Source: Streptomyces graminilatus (lineage in GTDB: Bacteria > Actinomycetota > Actinomycetes > Streptomycetales > Streptomycetaceae). From it: 49,826 bases of DNA. Below the pieces are notes generated by a model. It ran no database searches. It was not told the DNA's origin and saw nothing but the letters and a program-made list of their open reading frames with translations. Below, piece after piece: positions 27,721 through 35,909 of this stretch (positions are counted from its first letter, which is position 1; every line of letters starts with the position of its first letter). The position numbers were made by a program, and so were the translations under genes. The stretch lies in the NCBI RefSeq assembly GCF_001418565.1, contig NZ_LIQQ01000082.1, positions 1 to 49,826 of the forward strand, written 5' to 3'.

Positions 27721-27956
27721 GGTGCCACCTCGCTCGTTCTTCTCACCCCCCCGAGGAGAGATGGCACTCGGCCCTCTTCCGTTCCCATTACCCGGCTGAT
27801 GACCAAGGGCCAAGGGCTCTCCTGCCTACGGGAGTTGGTGCGCAACGGCCCTGGCGGTTCACAATGTCAGCCTGCGGACGAAGGCCCACCTACGAAAAGG
27901 CGATGTACTGCACTGTGGCTGCGTGGTACGACACCAAAGAACTGATCCGCTGGGGT
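27721..27956. promoter_or_regulatory. Shared promoter region of the divergent LAL genes
   Basis: 236 bases between two divergent regulator genes. It should contain both promoters. I could not place -10/-35 boxes with confidence. In-frame ATGs for LAL 3 also occur at 27864 and 27903, so part of it could be coding. Confidence 0.4.
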
Positions 27957-30818
27957 ATGGCCGCGCGCCTGGACCGTACTGATGATGGTCTGCTCGGCCG
28001 TGACGGCGAGTTGAAGCAGGTCCACGATTACCTGAGCGATCCCGACGGTCCCCGCCTGGTGCTCGTGCGCGGTGAACTCGGCGTGGGCCGGACCGCGTTC
28101 CTCAAGACGGTCGGCGAGCAACTGCGCGCGCGAGGGACCGCCCCGCACACGGTGGACTGTGTGCCGGGCGACGGTGAAAGGCCGCTGCTGCTGGCGCTGA
28201 GGCTGGTCATGGCACTGGAAGAGCACCGATCCGCCCCGCGGCGGCAGCGGCCGGCCGGCAAGAAGCCGGTTACTGAGGCGCTGGGCGCCGTCGACCGGCG
28301 CGACCGGACGGCGATGGAGACGTCGCTGCGCGCTTCCCTCACTCAGGCCGGACCGCTGGCCGTCCTGGTCGACGATGTCCAGCATGCCGATCCCGACTCC
28401 CTGGCCGTGCTGTGCCGGATGGACTTTTCGGGCTTCGCGCCCGGCGTACGGCTGGTGGTGTCGGCCAAGGACGCCCGGGAGCCGGGCCGCGACGGCCCAG
28501 CTGGGCTCCTGAACGGGCTGGCCGGAGTCGAAGGGGCCCGTACGGTGGCCCTGTCCCCGCTGGGACACGACGACGTCACCGCGCTGGCCGCACACTGGTT
28601 GCAGGCGATACCCGACGCCGCCCTCGCCCGGCAGACAGGCGAGCTGACCCGCGGTGTCCCAGCAGCGGTCGACGCTCTGCTCACCGGCTGGACCCGCCGG
28701 GGCGAGATCCGGGTCGCCGACGGCCACGCCTTCATCGGCGCGAGGACACCGGTACCGGTGCTGCCCGAGGACGACCGGTTCGTCACGGCACTGGACGCAC
28801 TGGGTGAGCCGTATCGTGCGGTGGCCGCGGCGCTGAGCATCCTGGGGCCGCTCGGCCGGCCGGCCCTGCGACTGACCGCGACGTGGACGGGCCTGTCCGC
28901 CGACGCCGTCAACGACAGTGTCCGCGGCCTGGTCGAGGCGGGCATACTCAACGAGTTGCCCGCCCCCGGCCCGGACGGCACCACGGCACAGGGCTGGACC
29001 TTCCGGCTCCCGCTGACGGAGCACACGATCCGGGAGGGGTTGAGACCGATGGAACGCAGCCGACTGTCCGCCCTCGCGACCGAGGCGGTATGGACCGGCG
29101 CGGACTCCCGGCGAGCCGGAGGGGGGATCCCGCCGACAGCGGTCCCGCTCGACGAGGCGACCGCGGTGGTGTACAGGGCGGACCGGGTCGCGGACGCGGG
29201 CAGCCTGGTCGACCGGGAGCGCGCGGTGGCCGAACTGACGGACGCCGCCCGGCGGATCCCGCCCGGCACCGATGACCAGGCGGTGCTCCGGTGGCTGCGA
29301 GCTGCCCACAACCTGACCGAGCACGCCGATGCCCGCGATCTCGCTCTTCAGCGGTACGTCCTGGCCGCCTACTGGGCGTGCGACCACCGGACCGGCCGGG
29401 CCGACGGGGAGTCCCTGCTGCGCAACCCGGGACCGGCACTGACCGAACTCGACCTGCAGGAGGCCGCCTGCCTTGTCGTGGCGGTCACGGCCAACGAACG
29501 GGACTGGCAGACGATGCCCCGGCTCGCGACCGCCCACTGGTGGGACGCGCTGCCGGTGCCCGACCTGGCCAAGGTGACCGGCCGGGCCCTGGCCCTGAAC
29601 TACCTCTCGCGATGGCGGGAGGCGGCGGAACTGCTCCAGCGCAACGAGACGGTGTGGGACACCGGTCCACGCGCCCGAGCGGCGCCCGCCCGGTTCAAGG
29701 CCCACGCCGACCTGGCCAGGGGGCGGCCGGAGTCCTACCGGCACGAAGTGACCATGTACGACGCCTCCGAGCTGCCTCCGGGCAAGGTGTACGCGCTGGC
29801 CGGCGGCATGTTCGACACACTGTTCACCGGCTACGACCTCAACGCGGCCAACGCCCTGCTGGAGGCCGCCGACCTGACCGTGGAAACACTGCCCCCGCTC
29901 GGCCGGTTCCTTTTCGACCACGCCACGGGCCGGTGGGATCAGGCACTGGAATCGGCCCGCCGAATGCTGGCCAACAACGAGGTCCAGTCCGCCCCGGTGT
30001 TCGACAGCTCGCTGCTCCCCGCGCGGACAGCGGCCATCCTCCTGGCCCGGGGGCGCCTGACCACCGCTCTCCAGATGGTCGAGGACATGCGCGATCCCGA
30101 CGGCAGCCCGCCGCAGTGTGCGCTGAACGCGTCAGAAGCAGAACTGCTCATGACCCTGGGAGACCTGGACGGGGCCGAGAAGACTCTGCGCGGCGCGCTC
30201 GCCACGGCACAGGAGCACGACCAGATGTACGGCACGGACGAGTTGTGGGCCCTGCTGGCAGAGGTGACAGTCCGGGCGGGACGCACCGGCGAGGCGACGG
30301 CCTGCCTGGACCACCTGGAACGGATCGCGGCCCGGACCGGCGCCGACCGGTCCCACCTGTTACGACTGCTGGCCTCGGCCCGCATCCTGCGCACCGACGC
30401 CCCCGACACCGCCCGCGACAACCTGCGCGAGGCCGTGCACCTCGCCCGCACCCGCGGCCTGACCTTCGAAACGGCGACCACCCTGCTGGCCGCCGCCACG
30501 GCGGGCGCGGTCCCGGCCAAGCTGCTGTACGAGGCGTACGACCTGTTCGGCGCGACCGGCGCCACCCTGTGGCGCCACCACACCAGGACCGCCATGCGCG
30601 CCGCCCAGCTCGCCGGCCCCGGCCGGAAACAGACCACCACCGAGAACGAGCACCTGCTGGCCACCCTCGTCACCGAAGGACTCACCAACCGGCAGATCGC
30701 CACCGTCCTGCGGCTCAACGAGGACGCCGTGGCCCAGCGCCTGTCCCGCCTCTTGGCCCGCATCGGAAAACGCTCCCGCGCCGAGGTCGTCACCTCCGTA
30801 CTCACCGGCTCCCTCTGA
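27957..30818 (+). CDS. LAL-family regulator 3, with a TTA codon
   Basis: A 953-residue protein from ATG 27957, which places GLLGRDGEL about 10 residues in, as usual for the family; earlier in-frame ATGs at 27864 and 27903 cannot be excluded. The P-loop GELGVGRT (residues 39-46) has Arg45 in place of Lys, as in LAL 1. Walker B is LVDDVQHAD. The C-terminal LuxR-type helix-turn-helix is somewhat divergent (LVTEGLTNRQIATVLRL, AVAQRLSRLLARIGKRSR). Leu802 is encoded by TTA (30360-30362), so bldA control is likely. It is the regulator nearest to the biosynthetic cluster, about 630 bases upstream on the same strand. Confidence 0.87.
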   Translation: MAARLDRTDDGLLGRDGELKQVHDYLSDPDGPRLVLVRGELGVGRTAFLKTVGEQLRARGTAPHTVDCVPGDGERPLLLALRLVMALEEHRSAPRRQRPAGKKPVTEALGAVDRRDRTAMETSLRASLTQAGPLAVLVDDVQHADPDSLAVLCRMDFSGFAPGVRLVVSAKDAREPGRDGPAGLLNGLAGVEGARTVALSPLGHDDVTALAAHWLQAIPDAALARQTGELTRGVPAAVDALLTGWTRRGEIRVADGHAFIGARTPVPVLPEDDRFVTALDALGEPYRAVAAALSILGPLGRPALRLTATWTGLSADAVNDSVRGLVEAGILNELPAPGPDGTTAQGWTFRLPLTEHTIREGLRPMERSRLSALATEAVWTGADSRRAGGGIPPTAVPLDEATAVVYRADRVADAGSLVDRERAVAELTDAARRIPPGTDDQAVLRWLRAAHNLTEHADARDLALQRYVLAAYWACDHRTGRADGESLLRNPGPALTELDLQEAACLVVAVTANERDWQTMPRLATAHWWDALPVPDLAKVTGRALALNYLSRWREAAELLQRNETVWDTGPRARAAPARFKAHADLARGRPESYRHEVTMYDASELPPGKVYALAGGMFDTLFTGYDLNAANALLEAADLTVETLPPLGRFLFDHATGRWDQALESARRMLANNEVQSAPVFDSSLLPARTAAILLARGRLTTALQMVEDMRDPDGSPPQCALNASEAELLMTLGDLDGAEKTLRGALATAQEHDQMYGTDELWALLAEVTVRAGRTGEATACLDHLERIAARTGADRSHLLRLLASARILRTDAPDTARDNLREAVHLARTRGLTFETATTLLAAATAGAVPAKLLYEAYDLFGATGATLWRHHTRTAMRAAQLAGPGRKQTTTENEHLLATLVTEGLTNRQIATVLRLNEDAVAQRLSRLLARIGKRSRAEVVTSVLTGSL

Positions 30819-30907
30819 CACAGCACCACACCCCCCTCCCCGGATCCGCCGGGCCGCCCACCCCAGCAGCCGCCTGACGACCAGACCAGGACAAGACGGT
30901 TCGCGTT

Positions 30908-30928
30908 ACCTCGCCCGGCCGGCGAGGT
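30908..30928 (+). terminator. Hairpin after LAL 3
   Basis: ACCTCGCC and GGCGAGGT form an 8-bp stem with a 5-base loop, 90 bases past the LAL 3 stop. It would separate the regulator from the cluster. Confidence 0.45.
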
Positions 30929-30937
30929 GACAGCCCG

Positions 30938-31117
30938 ATGTCCGCCCCGGTGCTGGACGGCTTACGCGTCCGGCCGCGGCAGGGCCGCCCGCGCCCCCGG
31001 CCGGAGCGGGTGCGCGGCGACAAGGCGTACTCCAGCCGCGAGAACCGCGCCTGCCTGCGGCGGCGCGGGATCAAGGCCACCATCGCGCAGCCCGGTGATC
31101 AGCGGGCTCATCGCAAG
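30938..31117 (+). pseudogene. IS5-type transposase fragment
   Basis: About 60 codons: GLRVRPRQGRPRPRPERVRG, then DKAYSSRENRACLRRRGIK and QPGDQRAHR match the middle of IS5-type transposases (GRPRxRPdrxraDKAYSSR..nR..LRRRGI). Sequence on both sides is unrelated. It lies exactly at the left border of the biosynthetic cluster. Confidence 0.65.
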
Positions 31118-31229
31118 TCCCAGCCCTCGGCACCGGACCCAGTCGCCATCGCGGCGCCGCCCGGATCCCGACCGGCGCGGACACGGCGGTTCGCGTCAGG
31201 AATCCCTGCACTTAGCCGGTAAAGGGCCG

Positions 31230-31307
31230 ATGGCACAGAAACAGCTGATCGCCTGTGCCACGATCGTGATCATCGGCGCTCAGGGAATCGTCGGTACTTA
31301 TCAGTGA
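31230..31307 (+). CDS. Possible 25-residue hydrophobic peptide
   Basis: An ATG at 31230 has AAAGGG five bases upstream. The frame encodes 25 residues: basic/polar MAQKQ, a hydrophobic core (LIACATIVIIGAQGIVG) and a short polar end TYQ. It could be a tiny membrane peptide encoded before the cluster, or a chance frame. It lies 140 bases before queC, upstream of the palindrome. There is no family recognition. Confidence 0.3.
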   Translation: MAQKQLIACATIVIIGAQGIVGTYQ

Positions 31308-31361
31308 GCGATTCATTCGAGCGGGCGGCCTTCGCAGCGAAGTGTCAAGTTCCGCCGGTGG

Positions 31362-31377
31362 CGTCACCGCGGTGACG
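31362..31377. promoter_or_regulatory. 16-bp perfect palindrome before queC, candidate operator
   Basis: CGTCACCGCGGTGACG is a perfect palindrome 70 bases before the first cluster gene. It is a good candidate binding site for the cluster regulator. No preQ1 riboswitch-like motif was seen. Confidence 0.5.
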
Positions 31378-31446
31378 GATATGTGCCGGGCTGCGGGAAA
31401 ACGCCATGAAATCCATTCTGCAACATGACCAACAGGGGGTGAATGA

Positions 31447-32130
31447 GTGGCGGAGACAAAAACTCCAACGACGGTCCTCTTGTTTTCCGGAGGAATCGAG
31501 TCGACGGTTCTCGCCTATCAGCTCCGCCAGGCGAACCACGATGTGCACCTGCTCGGCATCGATTACGGCCAGCGACACCGAAAGGAGCACGAGTTCGCCC
31601 GGAAGACCGCCGAACTACTGGGCCTGCCGTTCTGTGAAGTGGACCTTCGCGCCATCGGTCCGCTGGTTCCGGGCAACGCGCTCCTCGACCCGGCCGTCCC
31701 CGTCCCCGACCATGGCGGCCCCGTCCCGGGGCGGACCTTCGTCGTACCGAATCGCAACGTCATTCTGCTGTCGATCGCCTTCGCCGCGGCCGTCACACTC
31801 GACGCCGACCAGGTGGCCATCGGCGCGATGGCCGGCGATTCCCGGACCGGTGACTGCACACAAGCGTTCGTGGACTCCTTCAACGCGATGGAACGCGTCG
31901 CCACCGCCGACTGCGCCCCCGGCCACCTCGTCGTGGTCGCCCCGCTGGTGCACCTGCAGAAGCACGAGGTCATTCACCTCGGCGATTCCCTGGGAGTGCC
32001 CTGGGGCGACACCTGGAGTTGCTTCAGGGACGGGGAACTGCAGTGCGGGACATGCGTGACCTGCCACGACCGGCGCACGGCCTTTGAAAAAGCGGGCGTA
32101 TCCGATCCGACCACCTATGCGGGGAGCTGA
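31447..32130 (+). CDS. queC: 7-cyano-7-deazaguanine (preQ0) synthase, QueC/ToyM type
   Basis: A 227-residue enzyme of the PP-loop ATP pyrophosphatase family. QueC turns 7-carboxy-7-deazaguanine into the amide and then the nitrile preQ0, using ATP and ammonia. The P-loop is FSGGIES (residues 13-19); most family members have SGGxDS, so Glu18 for Asp is unusual. The C-terminal zinc site is present as CFRDGELQCGTCVTC (four Cys). DYGQRHRKE and the AGDSRTGDC region also match. The GTG start has AGGGGGTG upstream. It is the first gene of the cluster and forms the full deazaguanine route with the next three genes. Such gene sets are found in pyrrolopyrimidine antibiotic clusters. Confidence 0.88.
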   Translation: MAETKTPTTVLLFSGGIESTVLAYQLRQANHDVHLLGIDYGQRHRKEHEFARKTAELLGLPFCEVDLRAIGPLVPGNALLDPAVPVPDHGGPVPGRTFVVPNRNVILLSIAFAAAVTLDADQVAIGAMAGDSRTGDCTQAFVDSFNAMERVATADCAPGHLVVVAPLVHLQKHEVIHLGDSLGVPWGDTWSCFRDGELQCGTCVTCHDRRTAFEKAGVSDPTTYAGS

Positions 32131-32134
32131 TTCC

Positions 32135-32497
32135 GTGCTGCGCATCACCAAGGACTTTCAGTTTTCGGCGAGTCATCGCCTCGACCATCTGCCTGCCGAT
32201 CACCAGTGCGCCCGTATGCACGGCCACAACTACACCGTGCAGCTCGAACTGTCCGCCCCCAGGGAGGACTTGACCTCGGCGGGCTTCGTCCGCGACTACG
32301 GCGACCTGTCGGACTTCAAGAAGTGGCTCGACGCGGAGCTGGACCACCGCCACCTCAACGAGGTCGTCCCCGATCTCAACCCGTCGGCGGAGAACCTGGC
32401 GATGTGGATCCATTCGGTGTGGTCCGAGCGCTTCCCCGAGATCACTGCCGTCCGTGTTTCGGAGACTCCCAAGACGTGGGCGGAGTACCGGCCCTGA
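32135..32497 (+). CDS. queD: 6-carboxytetrahydropterin synthase, QueD/ToyB type
   Basis: A 120-residue enzyme. It converts 7,8-dihydroneopterin triphosphate into 6-carboxy-5,6,7,8-tetrahydropterin, the second step to 7-deazaguanine. The zinc ligands His14, His29 and His31 lie in SASH and MHGHNY, with the catalytic Cys25 just before. DHRHLNE holds the other conserved His, and the SETPKTWAEY end has the conserved Glu. The GTG at 32135 is preceded by GGGGAG; the longer open frame from 32084 overlaps queC and is not likely. It lies four bases after the queC stop, so it is translationally coupled. Confidence 0.9.
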   Translation: MLRITKDFQFSASHRLDHLPADHQCARMHGHNYTVQLELSAPREDLTSAGFVRDYGDLSDFKKWLDAELDHRHLNEVVPDLNPSAENLAMWIHSVWSERFPEITAVRVSETPKTWAEYRP

Positions 32498-32542
32498 CCG
32501 GCCCCGAACAGCCTCCGGCCCAATTTCGAACCGAGGACTGTC

Positions 32543-33256
32543 ATGTCGACGAAGATCGTGGTGAACGAGGTCTTCGGGCCTACGGTGCAGGGTGAGGGAC
32601 CGTCCACCGGACACCGGTGCGCCTTCCTGCGACTGGGCGGCTGCAACCTGTCCTGCCGCTGGTGCGACACCCCGTACACATGGGACTGGCAGGGGCTCAG
32701 CGACGACGGCCACGCGTACGACCCGCACACCGAGTTGACCGCCCGGTCGGTCGACGACGTGCTGGCGGAACTGCTGGCCATGGATGTCCGGCTGGTCGTC
32801 ATCAGTGGCGGCGAACCGCTCAGTCAGCAGCGAAGGATACGCCCGCTGGTCGCCGAGCTGATCTCACGCGGGATCGCCGTCGAGATAGAGACGAACGGCA
32901 CCGTCGTGCCCGAGGACGAACTCATCGCGCTCGGCGTGCGGTTCAACGTCTCACCCAAGCTCGCCCACTCGGGCGACGAGGAGCACCGCCGTATCAACGC
33001 CGACGCGCTGCGGAAGTTCCAGCAGACCCCGGGTGTCGCGTTCAAGTTCGTCTGCCGCTCGGTCGACGACCTCGCCGAGGTCGGAGACCTGCAGGCCGCC
33101 CTAGGCCTGGATCCCATCTGGATCATGCCCGAGGGCAAGAAAGAGCAAGCCGTCATCGCACATCTGCAAACGGTCGCCGGCGAAGTGGTGCGCCGCGGAT
33201 GGAATCTGACCACCCGGCTGCACGTACTGGCCTGGGGCGATCGCCGAGGAGTATGA
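32543..33256 (+). CDS. queE: 7-carboxy-7-deazaguanine synthase, QueE/ToyC type (radical SAM)
   Basis: A 237-residue radical SAM enzyme. It rearranges 6-carboxytetrahydropterin to 7-carboxy-7-deazaguanine, making the pyrrole ring. The iron-sulphur cluster motif is Cys34-x3-Cys38-x2-Cys41 (CNLSCRWC), followed by DTPYTWDW. GGEPLSQ is the SAM-binding GGE motif. NEVFGPTVQGEGP at the N-terminus is typical of QueE. The product has a free carboxyl group that could be passed to QueC or to an amide ligase in this cluster. The stop overlaps or nearly meets the next gene. Confidence 0.9.
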   Translation: MSTKIVVNEVFGPTVQGEGPSTGHRCAFLRLGGCNLSCRWCDTPYTWDWQGLSDDGHAYDPHTELTARSVDDVLAELLAMDVRLVVISGGEPLSQQRRIRPLVAELISRGIAVEIETNGTVVPEDELIALGVRFNVSPKLAHSGDEEHRRINADALRKFQQTPGVAFKFVCRSVDDLAEVGDLQAALGLDPIWIMPEGKKEQAVIAHLQTVAGEVVRRGWNLTTRLHVLAWGDRRGV

Positions 33257-33258
33257 GA

Positions 33259-33873
33259 ATGTCCGTCACTTTGGAACCAAGCCACTCCGACGGGCTGTCT
33301 GCCGGGCCGGTGCCCGGGGCCGACCCGCTCGAAGACGTCGCTCGCCGTCTCCTGGTGGAGATCGGGGAGGACCCCACCCGCGAGGGTCTCGCGGACACGC
33401 CCAAACGGTACGCGAAGTGGTGGCGCGAGTTCGTCGGGTACGACCCGGGGAACGTGGAGACGCGGTTCGAGTCCGTTTCCAGCAACCAGTTGGTCATCAT
33501 CTCGGACATGCTCGTCTGGTCCTTGTGCGAGCATCACCTGCTGCCCTTCAACTGCGTCCTGAGCGTGGCCTATCGCAGTGACGCGAGTCTTCTGGGGCTG
33601 TCGAAGTTCGCGCGCATCGCGCACAAGCACGCGCACAAGCTCCAAGTACAGGAGCGACTTGTCGCGGACATCGCCGCCGAGGTCTCGGAGATCACGGGGG
33701 CGAAGGACGTCGCCGTCATCGGCCGGGGCGAGCACCTGTGCATGACCATGCGCGGCATCCGCACCGGAGCACGGGTCACGTCCGCCGTGTTCGGGGGCGT
33801 GTTCGAGCACGACGGGCCTGAGCGGTCGCAGCTCATGACGCTCGCGCAGAACCACTCACCCCTGCACCGCTAG
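33259..33873 (+). CDS. folE: GTP cyclohydrolase I, FolE/ToyD type
   Basis: A 204-residue enzyme converting GTP to 7,8-dihydroneopterin triphosphate, the entry step for deazaguanine. Zinc ligands are visible in CEHHLLP (Cys90, His93) and EHLCM (Cys161). GEDPTREGLADTPKR and GLSKFARI are family signatures. ATG 33259 has GAGGAG seven bases upstream; ATG 33253 overlaps the queE stop (ATGA) but is too close to the ribosome site. A cluster-specific copy means GTP is diverted to the product, as in toyocamycin-type clusters. All four deazaguanine genes are now accounted for in order C, D, E, FolE. Confidence 0.9.
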   Translation: MSVTLEPSHSDGLSAGPVPGADPLEDVARRLLVEIGEDPTREGLADTPKRYAKWWREFVGYDPGNVETRFESVSSNQLVIISDMLVWSLCEHHLLPFNCVLSVAYRSDASLLGLSKFARIAHKHAHKLQVQERLVADIAAEVSEITGAKDVAVIGRGEHLCMTMRGIRTGARVTSAVFGGVFEHDGPERSQLMTLAQNHSPLHR

Positions 33874-33913
33874 TGCGGCTTCACAATCTGACAACGAAAG
33901 GTGCGGACGCGAA

Positions 33914-34591
33914 GTGCACATAGACACTCTTCGGCAGTTCTACCTGTCGTCCCGCCCCGGCGAACCGACGCTGTTCGACATCTGGGAGGCCGGGGGCGCC
34001 CGCGGGGACTCCGTGACACCGTCGACCTACTCGGACGCGTACCGGAGCTGGATGCGCGACAAACTGGTCACGGCGGTCAAGGAGAACCGGACGGACCGGC
34101 TGCTCAGTATCGGCTGCGGCAACGCGGCCGTCGAGGGCGATGTCGCCCGAGGCGGCTACCGCGTGCTCGCGGTGGACGCCATCGAGGACGCCGTGGCACT
34201 CGCCAGGGCCAAAGGCATCGAGGCGCAGTGCGCGGACGTGACCACCTGGAGCCCCGATGGCTCGTGGCCCGTCGTCTACGCGGACGGACTGCTGGGCCAC
34301 ATCTACCAGCCGGCGACCGGCCTGGCACCGCTGTTGTCACGGATTCGGGAATGGCTGTCGAACACCGACACGAGAGGCACTCTGATCGCGTCGAACGACG
34401 GCCCGAAGGACGGCAGCCGTGTACAGGCCGCCCCCGGCGTGCCCGGCTTCCACTGGCTGTCAGGGGAGTACATGCACGACCAGGCCGTCGCCGCCGGGTT
34501 CCAGGACGTCAGCGTGGAGTACTTCGACTACGACCGGCCGGAGTCGGGCGCCCGCAGCCGCGCGGTCATCACCGCGCACACCGAATCCTGA
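33914..34591 (+). CDS. Class I SAM-dependent methyltransferase-like protein
   Basis: A 225-residue protein. The SAM-binding motif I is LLSIGCGNAAVEGDV (around residues 63-77), followed by VLAVDAIEDAVALARAKG (motif II with acidic Asp) and ADVTTW, the normal order of a Rossmann-type methyltransferase. The N-terminus (FYLSSRPGEPTLFDIWEAGG) is less usual. The GTG start at 33914 has AAAGG about 11 bases upstream. It is 40 bases after folE and directly before the LysA-like gene. The substrate could be the deazaguanine, or the amino acid made by the next genes; tabtoxin biosynthesis also adds a methionine-derived carbon to a lysine-like skeleton. This is inference. Confidence 0.7.
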   Translation: MHIDTLRQFYLSSRPGEPTLFDIWEAGGARGDSVTPSTYSDAYRSWMRDKLVTAVKENRTDRLLSIGCGNAAVEGDVARGGYRVLAVDAIEDAVALARAKGIEAQCADVTTWSPDGSWPVVYADGLLGHIYQPATGLAPLLSRIREWLSNTDTRGTLIASNDGPKDGSRVQAAPGVPGFHWLSGEYMHDQAVAAGFQDVSVEYFDYDRPESGARSRAVITAHTES

Positions 34592-34607
34592 ACAGGAGGG
34601 TGATCCC

Positions 34608-35909
34608 ATGCCGATCAGTTCGGATTTCGAGCGACGACTTCATGCGGTGTTGCCCGCTGCGGCCGAGCACTTCGGGACCCCGTTCCACATCTACGACGAG
34701 CGGGGGATCCACGAGAACTGCCGGCGCTTCGACCGCGCGTTCGCTGGTACGCCCTACCGTGAGTACTTCGCGGTCAAGGGGCTCCCGAACCCCGTCCCGC
34801 TGCGCCTGCTGGGGGAACACGGGTTCGGGTTCGACTGCAGCTCGCTGCCTGAGCTGACCCTCGCCGCCCAGGCCGGAGCGGTCGGGCACGACATCTGCTT
34901 CACGTCGAACAACACGAGCGCGGCCGAGTTGATCGCGGCACTACGCCTCGGGGCACTGATCAACGTCGACGACGAGTCGGTGTTCACGAAACTCACCACC
35001 CTCGGCCCGCTGCCCGACACGCTGTGCTTTCGCGTACACCCCGGAACGTCCGGTGCCGAAGTGGGCGAGTCGTATCTAGGGCGGGCCGAGTCGGCGAAGT
35101 TCGGTATCCCCGCCGACCGCCTGCCGCACCTGTGCGCGCAGGCGCTCCGGCTCGGGGTGTCGAAGGTCGGGCTGCACATGATGCTCGGCTCGGGCTTCAT
35201 GACACATGAACCGTTCCTGCTCAGCCTCGGTCTTCTGCTCGATCAGGCCGAGCGGCTGCACCGCGAACTCGGTGCCGACGTCGGGTTCGTGAACCTCGGC
35301 GGGGGCATCGGCATCCCGTACCGGCCCGACGAAGAACCGTTCGACCTGCCCGCGCTCGGCCGGGAGATCACGCACGCGCTCGTGGCGTGGGAACGGCGGA
35401 CAGGTCTGCCCCGGCCAAGGGTGCTGTTCGAGTGCGGGCGCTACATCACGGGCCCGCACGGTGCGCTCGTCACCCGGGTGGTCAACCGGATGAGCAAGAC
35501 TCGCGAGTACGTCGGTGTGGACGCGGGCATGAGCTCCCTCATGCGGCCCGCGATGTACGGGGCCTACCACCACATCACGGTGCCCGGCGGTGAGGGCAGA
35601 CCTGTCGAAGTGGTCGACGTCGTCGGCTCGCTGTGCGAGAACAACGACAAGTTCGCCGAGCAGCGGTCGTTGCCCGCCGTGGTGGAGGGCGATTTCGTGG
35701 TGATCCATGACACGGGCGCGCATGCCCTGTCCATGGGGTTCAACTACAACGGCAGGCTTCGCCCGCAGGAACTGCTCCTGCGCCACGACGGCGGCATCGA
35801 GCGCGTTCGGCGCGCGGAGGAACAGGAGGACTACTTCGCGACGCTGACGTTCCAGCCGTCCCGTCTGGTCCCCGGCCGGACGGCCCATGCCGTGTCGACT
35901 GCCCGATGA
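34608..35909 (+). CDS. PLP-dependent decarboxylase, LysA (DAP decarboxylase)-like
   Basis: A 433-residue fold-type III PLP enzyme. A strong AGGAGG ribosome site precedes ATG 34608. Lys57 in YFAVKGLPNP binds PLP. NLGGGIGIPY and the phosphate-binding region match LysA. The second active-site loop is CENND (Cys343-Asp347), where true diaminopimelate decarboxylases have CESGD; the altered loop suggests a different, related substrate. HDTGAHALSMGFNYNGRLRP is the conserved C-terminal segment. The tabtoxin enzyme TabA is also LysA-like. It overlaps the next gene by ATGA. It probably decarboxylates a DAP-like intermediate made by the DapD-like and aminotransferase enzymes. Confidence 0.82.
   Translation: MPISSDFERRLHAVLPAAAEHFGTPFHIYDERGIHENCRRFDRAFAGTPYREYFAVKGLPNPVPLRLLGEHGFGFDCSSLPELTLAAQAGAVGHDICFTSNNTSAAELIAALRLGALINVDDESVFTKLTTLGPLPDTLCFRVHPGTSGAEVGESYLGRAESAKFGIPADRLPHLCAQALRLGVSKVGLHMMLGSGFMTHEPFLLSLGLLLDQAERLHRELGADVGFVNLGGGIGIPYRPDEEPFDLPALGREITHALVAWERRTGLPRPRVLFECGRYITGPHGALVTRVVNRMSKTREYVGVDAGMSSLMRPAMYGAYHHITVPGGEGRPVEVVDVVGSLCENNDKFAEQRSLPAVVEGDFVVIHDTGAHALSMGFNYNGRLRPQELLLRHDGGIERVRRAEEQEDYFATLTFQPSRLVPGRTAHAVSTAR

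Noticed and set aside
27867..29921. 684-codon leftward frame
   Set aside because: Antisense of LAL 3; composition typical of a shadow frame.
29291..30877. 528-codon rightward frame in a second frame of LAL 3
   Set aside because: Arg/Pro/Gly-rich shadow; LAL 3 has clear domain motifs in the other frame.
31308..31446. preQ1 riboswitch before queC
   Set aside because: The conserved stem-loop and A-rich tail are absent; only a palindrome is seen.
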